Numbered from the stretch's first letter, positions 43,857-52,502 are shown. The stretch: DNA of 64,000 bases from Domibacillus indicus (GCF_023715895.1 NZ_JAMBOO010000008.1:1-64000); one strand, 5' to 3'. Numbers and translations: made by a program. Notes: a model not told the origin generated them from the sequence alone.

Positions 43857-44300
43857 TTATTTTGGCGAGAAGTTTCCTAGTGTAAAACCACTAACATCTG
43901 ATAATTTTCCTCGCCACCAAAAACCTTCACCTTCGTTTGGCAATGTTCCATTTGAGTCATAAAATTTCGCATTTTTCAAGTGAATAAAATTTGGTTGCAA
44001 ATCTTTTCCAGACTCCTCAGAGTCTGTCTTACCTTTTTCATAGTTTTCAGAGGCTGTATCGAAAAATCCAGCTAAAACTTCACCGAATTCTTGATTTGTC
44101 TGGATAGATCGAAACATTTCAGCTTTCCCTTTCAAGAAAGTTTTGTAACCTACAAGAAGACCAGAAACGATAGTGCCTCTTACATTTAATGTAATGCCTA
44201 TTTCTACCCCTTCTTGTTGATTTAGCATATATACAAGAGTATCTAATAAAAAATCTTTCTTGTAGTAATCGTCTGCTACTTGCACAGAATTTTCTTCCAT
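43857..44300 (-). CDS. GvpU-like gas-vesicle accessory protein homologue (prophage moron)
   Basis: A 147-residue acidic protein. VEIGITLNVRGTIVSGLLVG and, near the C terminus, PNFIHLKNAKFYDSNG... WWRGKLSDVSGFTLG match the GvpU family pattern (L-T-L-N-x-G-G-x-x-I-S-G; IHLK-A-FY; WRGKLSEVDGF-LG). GvpU is an accessory protein of gas vesicle clusters in Bacillus megaterium whose mechanism is not settled. Here no other gvp gene is seen. It sits between MuF-like and scaffold genes with its own RBS (AAGGAAGGG), promoter and terminator, the layout of a moron. Base composition is clearly more A+T-rich than its neighbours. Confidence 0.72.
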   Translation of the reverse strand: MEENSVQVADDYYKKDFLLDTLVYMLNQQEGVEIGITLNVRGTIVSGLLVGYKTFLKGKAEMFRSIQTNQEFGEVLAGFFDTASENYEKGKTDSEESGKDLQPNFIHLKNAKFYDSNGTLPNEGEGFWWRGKLSDVSGFTLGNFSPK

Positions 44301-44317
44301 TTTTACACAACCCTTCC

Positions 44318-44331
44318 TTATGATTCTTTTA
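44318..44331 (-). promoter_or_regulatory. extended -10 promoter of the GvpU-like gene
   Basis: On the minus strand the sequence TTGTGATATATT ahead of the gene contains TGATATATT, an extended -10 (TG-N-TATATT), about 35 bases upstream of the ATG. This separates the gene from late operon control. Confidence 0.45.
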
Positions 44332-44359
44332 ATATATCACAAGAAAAGGAAATAACAGC

Positions 44360-45454
44360 TTAAGCAGCCCCGAAAAAGTCTGCTGGAATATCTGCCTCAG
44401 TTTCACCGCGGCGCAAGTAATTCCTTGGATTTGCATTTCGTACCGCTTCATCCACATCCGGAAGACCGCGCTCTTTCGCATACTCTTTATACGTTCGCGC
44501 CTTTGTATAAATACGGTTGCCATCCTGATCCCGGGCAATCCTTTCTTTTGTAGAAATGCCGAGAGCAGATAAAACAGGTGACCACTTACACCGACAGTTT
44601 GGGTGATTCGGAATCCTCTTGCCTGGCTGTCCTGGATTTTCAGGAGTGTCATAGGAGAGAGAAAAAATCTCTCCGTCGTTTTGAGCATCCTTTTCAGCTG
44701 TTACCAGGTCTAATATGGCATTCCAACGTTTACCGTCCATGATGTCAGCATTCTGCATGTAAGAATGATTGGCACCTTGTGCAGCTGCACGCGTCATTTC
44801 GGTTCTGGCCAGGCGGACAGCATTGTAATATCCTTCTCCTGCCCGCTTTTGAATCTCCCTGGCTGTTCGGTTAATAGACCAGCCACTTCCTAGTGCTTGT
44901 TCAACGACTTGCACCATTTTATCCGCTAAATACTCTGTATTTGCCCGGATGCGGTCACTGTATGTCTTTCCGTCAGGCAGCCAGGGGTTAATGATAGCCC
45001 CGACTACATGAGCCAGCGTAAGAAGCGGTGCAGCAACTGTGACCCGAGCCGCTTGTTCCATTCCGAAAAGGTGAAAGTAATAGCTTTGCGCATAGCTGAA
45101 AGCTAGATTTACGCTCATTTTCTGCGTTTGTCGCTTTACACCCATCATTTCTATTAGGCGCTCCCGAAGACGCCCCAGACGGGCGATTTGCCGCTTCATA
45201 TTGCGCATCTTTTCCTGCTTAATAGGCTGTTTTACAATCGGAACACCATTCGCATCTTGAACCAGGTTAAAAATAGCCTCAATTTCATTGCTGATATTAG
45301 TTAAAATCCGCTTCCACATAGGTTCAATTTCAGCCGCATATTTTAACTGCCGCTGTTCAAGCATTTGGGTATGCTGATCGATAAAGCCTTCAAGGTCTTT
45401 TTGCCGTCTGGCCAGAACCTTTTTATCAAGCGGGCTAGGTGGTGGCTTCGCCAT
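44360..45454 (-). CDS. phage head morphogenesis protein (SPP1 gp7 / MuF-like)
   Basis: A 364-residue protein. The helical N part is followed by the MuF domain with RLARTEMTRAAAQGANHSYM, KRWNAILDLVTAEKDAQNDG and the Cys/His segment PNHPNCRCKWSP. It binds the portal and is packaged or released during head assembly. No C-terminal toxin domain is evident. Confidence 0.85.
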   Translation of the reverse strand: MAKPPPSPLDKKVLARRQKDLEGFIDQHTQMLEQRQLKYAAEIEPMWKRILTNISNEIEAIFNLVQDANGVPIVKQPIKQEKMRNMKRQIARLGRLRERLIEMMGVKRQTQKMSVNLAFSYAQSYYFHLFGMEQAARVTVAAPLLTLAHVVGAIINPWLPDGKTYSDRIRANTEYLADKMVQVVEQALGSGWSINRTAREIQKRAGEGYYNAVRLARTEMTRAAAQGANHSYMQNADIMDGKRWNAILDLVTAEKDAQNDGEIFSLSYDTPENPGQPGKRIPNHPNCRCKWSPVLSALGISTKERIARDQDGNRIYTKARTYKEYAKERGLPDVDEAVRNANPRNYLRRGETEADIPADFFGAA

Positions 45455-45465
45455 GATTCACTCCT

Positions 45466-47079
45466 CTATTCGTCAGCGGTTTCGTCAGTTTTAGTTTCAT
45501 TTGCCCCGCCAGTAGTGCTGCTTGTTGATGTTTGAGAAAACTCACCGCCGAATCCAATTGTATTCATTGCATTAGCGGCTGCACGTTTATCCTCTTCCGC
45601 TTTTTGCTTCTTCATTTCCTCTAAAGCAAGCTTCGGATCTTCAATAAACCAAAGAAGCTCATAGAGGTAAATATCAGGAACGAAGCCGATAAGCTGGCCA
45701 ACGATTTGTGCAATTTCAAGGAAGTTCTGAGGCAAGTTCCGATTGATGGTGAATTGTGCCCATTCCGGTTTATATAGTACTACAGAGCTTGTTTTTTCAC
45801 CTCTTAGAATAGCATAACGTTCTTCTTCAGGAACATTTGCAGCAGACAAGCGGCGCCGGTTTATAAAATCGGTTAAAACAGCGACGAGCTGCTTAATGGC
45901 AGTAGTGAGATACAGTTCTTTTTTTCCTGATTTAATATCAAGACCGCCATACTTCATCTTGATCTCAGTTGCTGTGCTGCCAGTTATATCTGTAATTTTC
46001 GGTGTAAAAGTTAATTCATGAATCGTTTCTTTCAAACGTTTCAAGTGATTTTCAACCGAATTATCGTCCTGGCTTGGTGCAATAAAGCTCGCATCACTTT
46101 CTTTGCTCTTTAGCAACAAACTGCGGGCCTTCTGCATCATCAGAACTTCTTTTTCAGCCACTTCTCGCGGTCCCATATCAATTCCTTTAAGTAAAAGAAA
46201 CTGGTCAAGTATGCGGTCTACCGTATTTGCTTTATCACTCATTACATGAGCAAAGTTCTCCATCACACTAAAAACAGCACTCAGATCACTGGTGCCGGTT
46301 CTCATTGCTCGTTTGTTATAGCGTGCAGGCATCCCATTTACATACAAAGAAGCAGGAATGCGCCCTGCTTTATGTTCAACTGGATTTCCGGTTATAACTT
46401 CATTAGGATCCAGGACAAATCCAGTACCCGCAACATCAGATAAATAATAGGTGATAAAGCGGTCATCATACACTTCTACTTTTGTTCTAGTTATACCCAT
46501 GTCACTGCCCGCTTCAAAGATTTGCACCTTATAGTAGCGGATCAGCAGTTTCAAGCGACCTCGACTGTCATAAACGGGAATGATTTCTTGCACCGGAAAC
46601 TCCTCATAATCAATTTCTGCGTTTTCCATCCAAGCAATAATGGCACTGTAGCATGATACGCTCCCTTGCGTTAGCTGCTCCCGCAATATACGCTGGGCCT
46701 GTTCCTCTGCCAATAACGCACGTAACTCCTTGCCGTATGCCTTCACGTCTTTTTCATCTGCTTCCTCGTCTGGATCTTCAAATGTCCAGACAATCGGTTT
46801 GCCAAGCATGTAATCAACTACCGTGTCTATTACTACTTGTGCATATGAAGCCTGCAGCTTATGGTTTATCTCATCGCCTCTTTCTTTCGAGCGCTTATTG
46901 ATCGACTCCATATCAGTGTCATACGCTTCCTGCAGGGCATCAATGCGTTCTTCTTTAAGCCATTTTCCATGCTGTTGGATTAACCCAGCAAGCCAGGAGC
47001 CGTTTCCCTGAATCCATTTTTCAGCAGCTTCTTTAGTCGCTTCAGTAATTGGAGCAGGTACTATATTTAAAACAGCCAT
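45466..47079 (-). CDS. portal protein (SPP1 gp6-like)
   Basis: A 537-residue portal protein. WLKEERIDALQEAYDTDMES, YAQVVIDTVVDYMLGKPIVW and ITDITGSTATEIKMKYGGLD are typical of the SPP1-type portal family; the acidic tail ends in a Ser/Thr/Gly-rich stretch. A dodecameric ring at the capsid vertex through which DNA is packaged. Confidence 0.88.
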   Translation of the reverse strand: MAVLNIVPAPITEATKEAAEKWIQGNGSWLAGLIQQHGKWLKEERIDALQEAYDTDMESINKRSKERGDEINHKLQASYAQVVIDTVVDYMLGKPIVWTFEDPDEEADEKDVKAYGKELRALLAEEQAQRILREQLTQGSVSCYSAIIAWMENAEIDYEEFPVQEIIPVYDSRGRLKLLIRYYKVQIFEAGSDMGITRTKVEVYDDRFITYYLSDVAGTGFVLDPNEVITGNPVEHKAGRIPASLYVNGMPARYNKRAMRTGTSDLSAVFSVMENFAHVMSDKANTVDRILDQFLLLKGIDMGPREVAEKEVLMMQKARSLLLKSKESDASFIAPSQDDNSVENHLKRLKETIHELTFTPKITDITGSTATEIKMKYGGLDIKSGKKELYLTTAIKQLVAVLTDFINRRRLSAANVPEEERYAILRGEKTSSVVLYKPEWAQFTINRNLPQNFLEIAQIVGQLIGFVPDIYLYELLWFIEDPKLALEEMKKQKAEEDKRAAANAMNTIGFGGEFSQTSTSSTTGGANETKTDETADE

Positions 47080-47118
47080 TTAGCGCCTCCTTTCTTCTGT
47101 AATCAAAAAGCGTACAGT

Positions 47119-47220
47119 TTAAAACATCCATAAAATTCCCTTCACAGTACCTGAGACAATCAAGGCTACAATGCATCCTAGAACGATTCCCGCAAATAAC
47201 GTTGACATTTTATCCTTCAT
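47119..47220 (-). CDS. small membrane protein (33 residues)
   Basis: MKDKMSTLFAGIVLGCIVAL start with one hydrophobic segment (ending KGILWMF). Its ATG overlaps the TAA of the zinc-ribbon gene (TAATG), so it is coupled. A mini-membrane protein of unknown role in the head-gene operon. Confidence 0.6.
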   Translation of the reverse strand: MKDKMSTLFAGIVLGCIVALIVSGTVKGILWMF

Positions 47221-47423
47221 TACCGCTTCATCCTCGCTTTCACAATTAAAAAATGACCGCCTTGGAAGCGGTCATCGAAAGCACGCTGTATTGTGTAGCT
47301 GCCGCAATTCTGGCAGGTTGTTTTTGATGTAAGCTTGTCCATCCAGCGGAAGGATAGTTCCTTTAATTCTTCTGTCGCTTCTACTTCAAGCCCACAATTA
47401 CCACATTTCCATTGCTTACTCAT
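47220..47423 (-). CDS. zinc-ribbon protein (67 residues)
   Basis: MSKQWKCGNCGLEVEATEEL and CQNCGSYTIQRAF give two CxxC knuckles for one zinc ion. The ATG at 47423 has AAGGAG 7 bases upstream and the gene overlaps the end of the upstream gene by 8 bases. Role unknown; possibly DNA binding. Confidence 0.65.
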   Translation of the reverse strand: MSKQWKCGNCGLEVEATEELKELSFRWMDKLTSKTTCQNCGSYTIQRAFDDRFQGGHFLIVKARMKR

Positions 47424-48021
47424 GTTCAAGCTCCTTGTTCCAACCAAGAAAAGCCTGTGCATTTGGTTCATGATTTTCAGCGTCCGGCGGTTTCTTCCCT
47501 TCCTCTTGAGCAACTTTTTCTAAATAGCTCATTGCTGTACTATGCGTAAGCTGAGAAGGAGGCAACACAATTTGATACTCAGAAATACCTTGCTTCTTGA
47601 GATACTCTTCTGTAAGACTAATCAGCGCATCATCAGCTAACATTTCACTTACTGGACGGTTGTTCGCTTCCATTGGCAGGACATAAAAGACTCCTTCGTA
47701 TGAGAGCGACAGGCCGCTCAATGTAAGCATGACTCCCAAATAGTTAAATTCTGCTGTGCGGAATACACTGACCCCGCCTGCTTCTTTTGGAGGCTCTGGC
47801 TGAGGCGGCTCCACCACTGGTTCTTCTTTGTTTTTCCAAATACGGATATGCTGATATTCAGCCGATGTGCCAAGATCGATAAAGTGATCATCTGCTTTTG
47901 CTATCTCCTGGCTAGTGGCATATTTAATTGCCTGGCTATATGCTGCACCAATGTCCGGATAATTGGTTAGATTGAATTGATACACCTCGCCCGCCTTTTT
48001 AATTTCAGCAACAAAGTTCAT
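47416..48021 (-). CDS. hypothetical protein between terminase and portal genes (201 residues)
   Basis: MNFVAEIKKAGEVYQFNLTN at the start, a Pro/Glu-rich linker (EEPVVEPPQPEPPKE) and a beta-rich second half. The two-domain layout with a flexible linker is visible but no family is recognised. 15 bases after the terminase gene. Confidence 0.5.
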   Translation of the reverse strand: MNFVAEIKKAGEVYQFNLTNYPDIGAAYSQAIKYATSQEIAKADDHFIDLGTSAEYQHIRIWKNKEEPVVEPPQPEPPKEAGGVSVFRTAEFNYLGVMLTLSGLSLSYEGVFYVLPMEANNRPVSEMLADDALISLTEEYLKKQGISEYQIVLPPSQLTHSTAMSYLEKVAQEEGKKPPDAENHEPNAQAFLGWNKELEHE

Positions 48022-48035
48022 GGCACCTGTCCTCC

Positions 48036-49439
48036 TTAGAATGGTCTTTCGAATGCGTAAGCACCTGTATCCTTACCTGTAGCAAACGACAAAACGACCG
48101 CATCCGCTCTATCCGGCGAAGGCAGCCCTCTCTTTTTCATATCTTCTTTCCGCTCGATCGCAATCTTCCCTTTTGGAGTCATGCGATACTTACGCGTTGT
48201 CAGCTGGCTAATAAGTTTTTCATCATCCGGCAATTCAAGATCAAGCGGTTTTCCCTGTATGTGGCCAGAAAAGCTCTCTTCCAACACTTCACGAAGAGCG
48301 GCCCATGTTTCAGTTGCTTTATTATCGTAATGGTCATCATCTGACGCCCATCCGTTGTTAATTGGCTCTACTTTATAAGGCAGCCGCTGACGGTAAACTT
48401 CTTCTTCCAGCTCATCCGTCACACCACCGCCGACACCGCTGTCATCCACTCGGATAATTACGTTACGGATGAAAGGATACTGCTTGCGCATCTCCAAGGC
48501 TTTTGCCAACACATGACCGGTTGTTTTTGTTGTCCCCTGCTTTGAATGCACTTGGAGATCAAACACTTTACCGCCGATCCGTGGTGCAATAACCGTCTCA
48601 TCGTCCCCGTAACGGGCTACATCGACGCCAAGATATAAAGTATCTCCTGCAGCAGAAATACCGGCTCCTTTAGCCAGTTCTGCAAATTCAAGCGGAATAA
48701 AGGCATCTGCCTCTGCTTTTGGAAACTCACCGAGCACCCGGACGCGCCAAACGTCTGAGCCTTCATTATATTTCCGCTTCAGCATTTCAATGTTCTGCTT
48801 GCTTGTCCGCGGACTGTCTAAACTGGACACTTTATGCGTCTTGTATAGATCGCGATCGCGGTTATGAGAATCAAAAAACGTGCCGCTTGTTCGTGTCGGG
48901 TTTCCGCACATTAGCAGCTTATTTTCCGCACCTGATAAGGTACCGAGTATTGCTTCCATGATTGGATCCGCAACACCAGAAGCTTCATCCACGATAAAAA
49001 GCATGTAATCTTCGTGAAAGCCCTGCATGTTCTCTGGGCGTGTAGCGGTACGAGCGGTTGCAAACCAGCGCTCTTCAAAACCTGACATATAAACCCGTGT
49101 TTTGGTCCATTTTAAAAGGCTTTTCACCTTGGACCCTTCAAGCCATTTTGCTATCTCTGCCCACAGGACAGTGAACAGCTGCTCTTTTGAAGGAGCGGTA
49201 CAGATCACTTTCGGATTTGGACGACAGCATAAGAACCAAATACATGCGACCGATTCAAGCCCGGTCTTTCCTACTCCCTGGCCTGAGCGAATGCTTACAC
49301 GCGGATGCCCTGCCAGATCATTAAGGACCGCTCTTTGCCAATCATCCGGGTAAAAGCCTAGCATATCTTCTGCAAATGCCACTGGATCGTCCCAATATAC
49401 ATCGATAATGTCTGCCATTACGTTATATGGCTTACTCAT
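48036..49439 (-). CDS. terminase large subunit
   Basis: A 467-residue packaging motor. ATPase motifs are GQGVGKTG (Walker A) and LFIVDEASG (Walker B) with coupling motif MCGNPTRTSG. The RNase H-like nuclease has its acidic residues in LYLGVDVARYGDDETV, IIRVDDSGVGGGV and near DRADAVVL. It cuts and packages concatemeric DNA with the small subunit whose gene overlaps by 8 bases. Confidence 0.9.
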   Translation of the reverse strand: MSKPYNVMADIIDVYWDDPVAFAEDMLGFYPDDWQRAVLNDLAGHPRVSIRSGQGVGKTGLESVACIWFLCCRPNPKVICTAPSKEQLFTVLWAEIAKWLEGSKVKSLLKWTKTRVYMSGFEERWFATARTATRPENMQGFHEDYMLFIVDEASGVADPIMEAILGTLSGAENKLLMCGNPTRTSGTFFDSHNRDRDLYKTHKVSSLDSPRTSKQNIEMLKRKYNEGSDVWRVRVLGEFPKAEADAFIPLEFAELAKGAGISAAGDTLYLGVDVARYGDDETVIAPRIGGKVFDLQVHSKQGTTKTTGHVLAKALEMRKQYPFIRNVIIRVDDSGVGGGVTDELEEEVYRQRLPYKVEPINNGWASDDDHYDNKATETWAALREVLEESFSGHIQGKPLDLELPDDEKLISQLTTRKYRMTPKGKIAIERKEDMKKRGLPSPDRADAVVLSFATGKDTGAYAFERPF

Positions 49440-50331
49440 TTCCGTTACCTTCTCTTAAAGCCCGGCGACGAGCGGCAACTTCCTGCACAGCTGCAACCCA
49501 GGACTGCGAATCTTCATTTTTGTTACCTCCGCCTGCCTGCTGTTGAGCAAGTTTGAGCTTTTCTTCTTCAATGCGCCGCTTGAAGTGATCAGGAAGTAGG
49601 TCCGTATATATTTCTAGCTTCTCCAGCGCCTTCATTCTGTCGGCTAACTTTACAGAAACTCCAGCTTTTCCTTTTTTAACTTCAGTAATAATAGTGCCAT
49701 CGAATTCATCAGCATTTTTGAGATTTACAAAGCTGTAGTTATACGTCAATGGCTCTCCTTTTTTATTAAGGAGAGGTTCTCCCGTTCTAGGATCAAGCTG
49801 TAGCTCTTCTTTTTGTCCAAATTCTACATAGTCTTTTATGTCCGCAAAAGCAATATCTATGTATTTTTGCAGAATAGATTCAGCGTCTAACAAAATGCCT
49901 TCTGCGCGTTCCTTTTTCATGCGCTCAATTTCATTTTTAACACTAGGTTTCACTAGGGTTCTGTATCCTTCAACATTAGCTGTTGCGTAGCTGCAACCAT
50001 ATGCTTGGATATATGCTTTTGTGGCATTAAAATATTTTAGATAGTACAGACAGAAAAACCACTGTTTATCTGTTAATTCCGCAGAATCAGTGCTTTCTTC
50101 TTTTGCTTTTTTATTAGGTGAACGAGCCTTTTTCGTGTGCTTTTTCTTTTGTTGTACAACATTCTTTTTTGTTTGTTGTACAACATTCCATTTATCCCGT
50201 TGTTTCCAGACCGCAACTTTCTTTTCGTCTATACCTAGCTGTTCAGCGATAGCACGATTGGTTATGTTGCCTTTATGCTGCTTATAGAGCTCATGTGCTT
50301 TATCTCTGTTTGGATCACGTGGCCTGGCCAT
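49432..50331 (-). CDS. terminase small subunit
   Basis: A 299-residue protein. The N-terminal helix-turn-helix (NITNRAIAEQLGIDEKKVAV) is followed by a basic linker and the terminase_2 region with LTDKQWFFCLYYLKYFNATKAYIQAYGCSY. It recognises the packaging site and feeds DNA to the large subunit. Its head resembles YqaS of the skin element. Confidence 0.87.
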   Translation of the reverse strand: MARPRDPNRDKAHELYKQHKGNITNRAIAEQLGIDEKKVAVWKQRDKWNVVQQTKKNVVQQKKKHTKKARSPNKKAKEESTDSAELTDKQWFFCLYYLKYFNATKAYIQAYGCSYATANVEGYRTLVKPSVKNEIERMKKERAEGILLDAESILQKYIDIAFADIKDYVEFGQKEELQLDPRTGEPLLNKKGEPLTYNYSFVNLKNADEFDGTIITEVKKGKAGVSVKLADRMKALEKLEIYTDLLPDHFKRRIEEEKLKLAQQQAGGGNKNEDSQSWVAAVQEVAARRRALREGNGNE

Positions 50332-50369
50332 ATTACATCACCGCCGCCTCCTGCCTTTAAAAAACTGTT

Positions 50370-50711
50370 TTATTGTTTCTTCTCAGCTTTTTTCTGCATT
50401 TCTCTTGCATAAGCATCCGCTTCGCTGTTAAATGCACTATAAAAGTCGTTTTCCTTTAATACCTGGTGTAACACCGCTCCTACACGGCGAATCATATCTT
50501 CTTCCTGTTCATCAAATCCGGCTTCGTAAAAAACACCATGCAGTACTTCATGCGTAAGTACCTGGTTTTTTCGATCTTCAGACATTGTTTCGTCCAGCTG
50601 AATAATCCCTTTATGGTAATGAATCTGACCTAGAAGACTAAAATCCTCATTCATGTTTTCTACTTTTTGGACATCATAATTAATGCTGCCGACTTTAACG
50701 TTTTCCAACAT
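50370..50711 (-). CDS. HExxH metallopeptidase-like prophage protein
   Basis: A 113-residue protein with VLTHEVLHGVFYEAGFDEQE, a zinc-binding HExxH motif with a downstream Glu/Asp-rich helix. It resembles minimal ImmA/SprT-like metallopeptidases; substrate unknown. AGGAGG is 11 bases upstream of the ATG. Located directly before the terminase genes. Confidence 0.65.
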   Translation of the reverse strand: MLENVKVGSINYDVQKVENMNEDFSLLGQIHYHKGIIQLDETMSEDRKNQVLTHEVLHGVFYEAGFDEQEEDMIRRVGAVLHQVLKENDFYSAFNSEADAYAREMQKKAEKKQ

Positions 50712-50759
50712 CCAATTTTTGCCTCCTAACTTTTTGATGGACTTTTAAGAAAAAAAAAA

Positions 50760-50778
50760 AGCACCGCGGTGGGTGCTT
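50760..50778 (-). terminator. terminator of the proteasome-like gene
   Basis: AGCACC / GGTGCT arms with eleven A on the left side, giving a long U tail on the minus strand. Member of the recurrent AGCACC/GAGCAYCC terminator family. Confidence 0.75.
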
Positions 50779-51412
50779 ATTTTAGAAATTCAAATTGAAT
50801 ATTTTGATTGCACGTTTCCGGATAGCGGGCTGCAGATTTCCTTAGATAATCATTAGCAGCCTTCTTAACCAAGCTTAAATTCAAATTAGTAGGATTTATA
50901 CGGTTAACAAATTCATCCTGTAAATCTCCTAAATTTGGTTCGCCTGCAAAAATCACATTGTAATTTTCCTCAAAAACATCGTGATAATTAAGCTTGGGTG
51001 TTCTTCCAGAAACGCTATTCATAGTAAAAGTTATTAGGTTAGCAATAGGCTTACTACTACAAATTAAAACATTAAAATTATATGCTCCGCCATCTTGTCC
51101 AGTAATGCTTTTGCAAAATTCCAAGGCCATATGAGCAAATACTTCTATTTCAGTTTCTTCGTCCGAATTTTGTATTAGATAATTAATTAAATCTTGATGG
51201 CGACCGGTAGTAAAACGACCAGTCACCCCTAGTAGCTTATTATAAATTTTAAATATCTTTTTTGCGTTTTCATCCTGTTCAATGCTAGCCAAAATTTCTC
51301 GGCCATCTATTATATCGTAATTTCTTGTAACGCTTTTTGAATCGGCACCCATTAACACATAGGGTTTTAAACCCTCTTTTGGCTTTACAGCTATCACTAA
51401 TAAAACAGTCAT
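50777..51412 (-). CDS. proteasome/HslV-like Ntn-hydrolase of the prophage
   Basis: A 211-residue protein. AGGAG lies 8 bases before the ATG at 51412, so translation begins MTVLLVIAV; Met removal would expose an N-terminal Thr. After the strand comes VLMGADSKSV (Asp24, equivalent of catalytic Asp17) and NAKKIFKI (Lys52, equivalent of Lys33), then LLGVTGRF (Gly47-like loop). This reproduces the Thr1-Asp/Glu17-Lys33 triad of beta-type proteasome/HslV subunits, where KKLFQI precedes a similar loop. No ATPase partner gene is adjacent. The fold assignment is from motif recognition. Confidence 0.6.
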   Translation of the reverse strand: MTVLLVIAVKPKEGLKPYVLMGADSKSVTRNYDIIDGREILASIEQDENAKKIFKIYNKLLGVTGRFTTGRHQDLINYLIQNSDEETEIEVFAHMALEFCKSITGQDGGAYNFNVLICSSKPIANLITFTMNSVSGRTPKLNYHDVFEENYNVIFAGEPNLGDLQDEFVNRINPTNLNLSLVKKAANDYLRKSAARYPETCNQNIQFEFLK

Positions 51413-51439
51413 ACTTACAGCTCCTCTCATCGCTCATAA

Positions 51440-51449
51440 TTCGACAAAA
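51440..51449 (-). promoter_or_regulatory. TTTTGTCGAA motif (0A-box-like) upstream of the proteasome-like gene
   Basis: TTCGACAAAA on the plus strand is the reverse of TTTTGTCGAA, which contains the Spo0A box core TGTCGAA. The same decamer occurs at 52528-52537 and 55516-55525. It lies about 30 bases before the start codon in a region otherwise lacking an obvious promoter. Confidence 0.35.
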
Positions 51450-51510
51450 GGAGATAATTTCCTTCTTCAACTCCTTACGCTAATCGCCCCTGTATTTGGA
51501 CATAAAAAAT

Positions 51511-51528
51511 AGCACCGGTTAGGGTGCT
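51511..51528 (-). terminator. terminator of the membrane-anchored protein gene
   Basis: AGCACC-GGTTAG-GGTGCT with A6 on its left (U tail on the minus strand). Confidence 0.7.
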
Positions 51529-51534
51529 GTATTG

Positions 51535-52182
51535 TTAATCCTTTCTATTGAGGAAACTATAATCCATAAATCCATTGCCAAGCTCTTTGCTGTCATAATC
51601 AAGATGGCATGTTTCTAGCATTTGGTTGCATTCTTTAATAACAGTTTTAACTATGTTGGCAATTAGCTCGACTTCTTCTTTTTCGAAAGCCTGTTTCCTT
51701 TCTTCGTCTTCCCAATCAAATTGAGAGTATTCATGACAAAATCTATAAGCTACTGCTAATTTCAGTAGCTTTTGGGTAGAGAACTCTTTTTTATCGATTA
51801 TTTTTTCCGCAATGGCCAACTTATTGAAGTCGGTGATCGCATTATGTATTACTTCCTCTGTCCGCTTTGTAACCCGATTAGTAATCAAATTCCTCACTTC
51901 TTTTACTCTTTTGCTGGTTAATTCAATAAAGGGATACTCTTCAAAGGGGGTCTCTTGTCCGGAATGTCGTTTTTCAAAATATCTAACATATTCAGACTGT
52001 GAAACTATTCCGTACAGCTCTAAATAAAGCTCTTTTAATTGATTGTAACTGTGTTCCCTTTTAAACTTTCTTTTATCTTCAAACAAGTCTAACTTATTCT
52101 TTAAGTAATGAAAGATTAAATTTGTTAAGAAAGTCGCTGCAACTGTAATTACGGCTATTATTATTTTGTCTTGCATGGTCAT
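51535..52182 (-). CDS. membrane-anchored helical protein of unknown function (215 residues)
   Basis: One N-terminal membrane span (IIIAVITVAATFLTNLIFHY) is followed by a long soluble, charged helical domain. This resembles phage superinfection-exclusion or lysogenic-conversion proteins in layout only; no family recognised. Start uncertain between ATG 52182 and ATG 52176. It lies in a group of independent single-gene units. Confidence 0.55.
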   Translation of the reverse strand: MTMQDKIIIAVITVAATFLTNLIFHYLKNKLDLFEDKRKFKREHSYNQLKELYLELYGIVSQSEYVRYFEKRHSGQETPFEEYPFIELTSKRVKEVRNLITNRVTKRTEEVIHNAITDFNKLAIAEKIIDKKEFSTQKLLKLAVAYRFCHEYSQFDWEDEERKQAFEKEEVELIANIVKTVIKECNQMLETCHLDYDSKELGNGFMDYSFLNRKD

Positions 52183-52239
52183 GTCACCTGACCTCCATAC
52201 ATCTTACATTCATCGAGAGAAATTCTCTTCATACGAAAT

Positions 52240-52257
52240 AGCACCCCGTAGGATGCT
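52240..52257 (-). terminator. hairpin of the AGCACC family after the YjcQ-like gene
   Basis: AGCACCC-CGTA-GGATGCT with weak A/T flanks. Confidence 0.5.
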
Positions 52258-52262
52258 TATTT

Positions 52263-52502
52263 TCACGCATTTTCTCTTATATAGATCTGACCTCTTTGCG
52301 TTACTACAGGATTCATATAGATATTTTTAAAGAATTTGTTACCGGGACCACCAAACAGCAAGGTTAATCCTGTTGCCAACTCATTCGTTTTAATAAATTG
52401 CAACGCATTTCCAAACTCCTCTAGTTCTACACCATAATCATTTTCAGTAGGTTTTTTACCATCGTTTATGTCTGTAAGTACTCTTACTACCAAGTCAGTC
52501 AT
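52263..52502 (-). CDS. YjcQ-like small prophage protein (79 residues)
   Basis: NDGKKPTENDYGVELEEFGN ALQFIKTNELATGL resembles the winged-helix YjcQ family seen in Bacillus prophages (ND-GV-EF--A--FL---G-I-G). AAAGGAGAT precedes the ATG. Upstream is a TTTTGTCGAA motif. Possibly DNA binding. Confidence 0.5.
   Translation of the reverse strand: MTDLVVRVLTDINDGKKPTENDYGVELEEFGNALQFIKTNELATGLTLLFGGPGNKFFKNIYMNPVVTQRGQIYIRENA

Noticed and set aside
44360-45454. MuF-type polymorphic toxin
   Set aside because: The length and C terminus (about 40 residues after the CRC motif) leave no room for a toxin domain.
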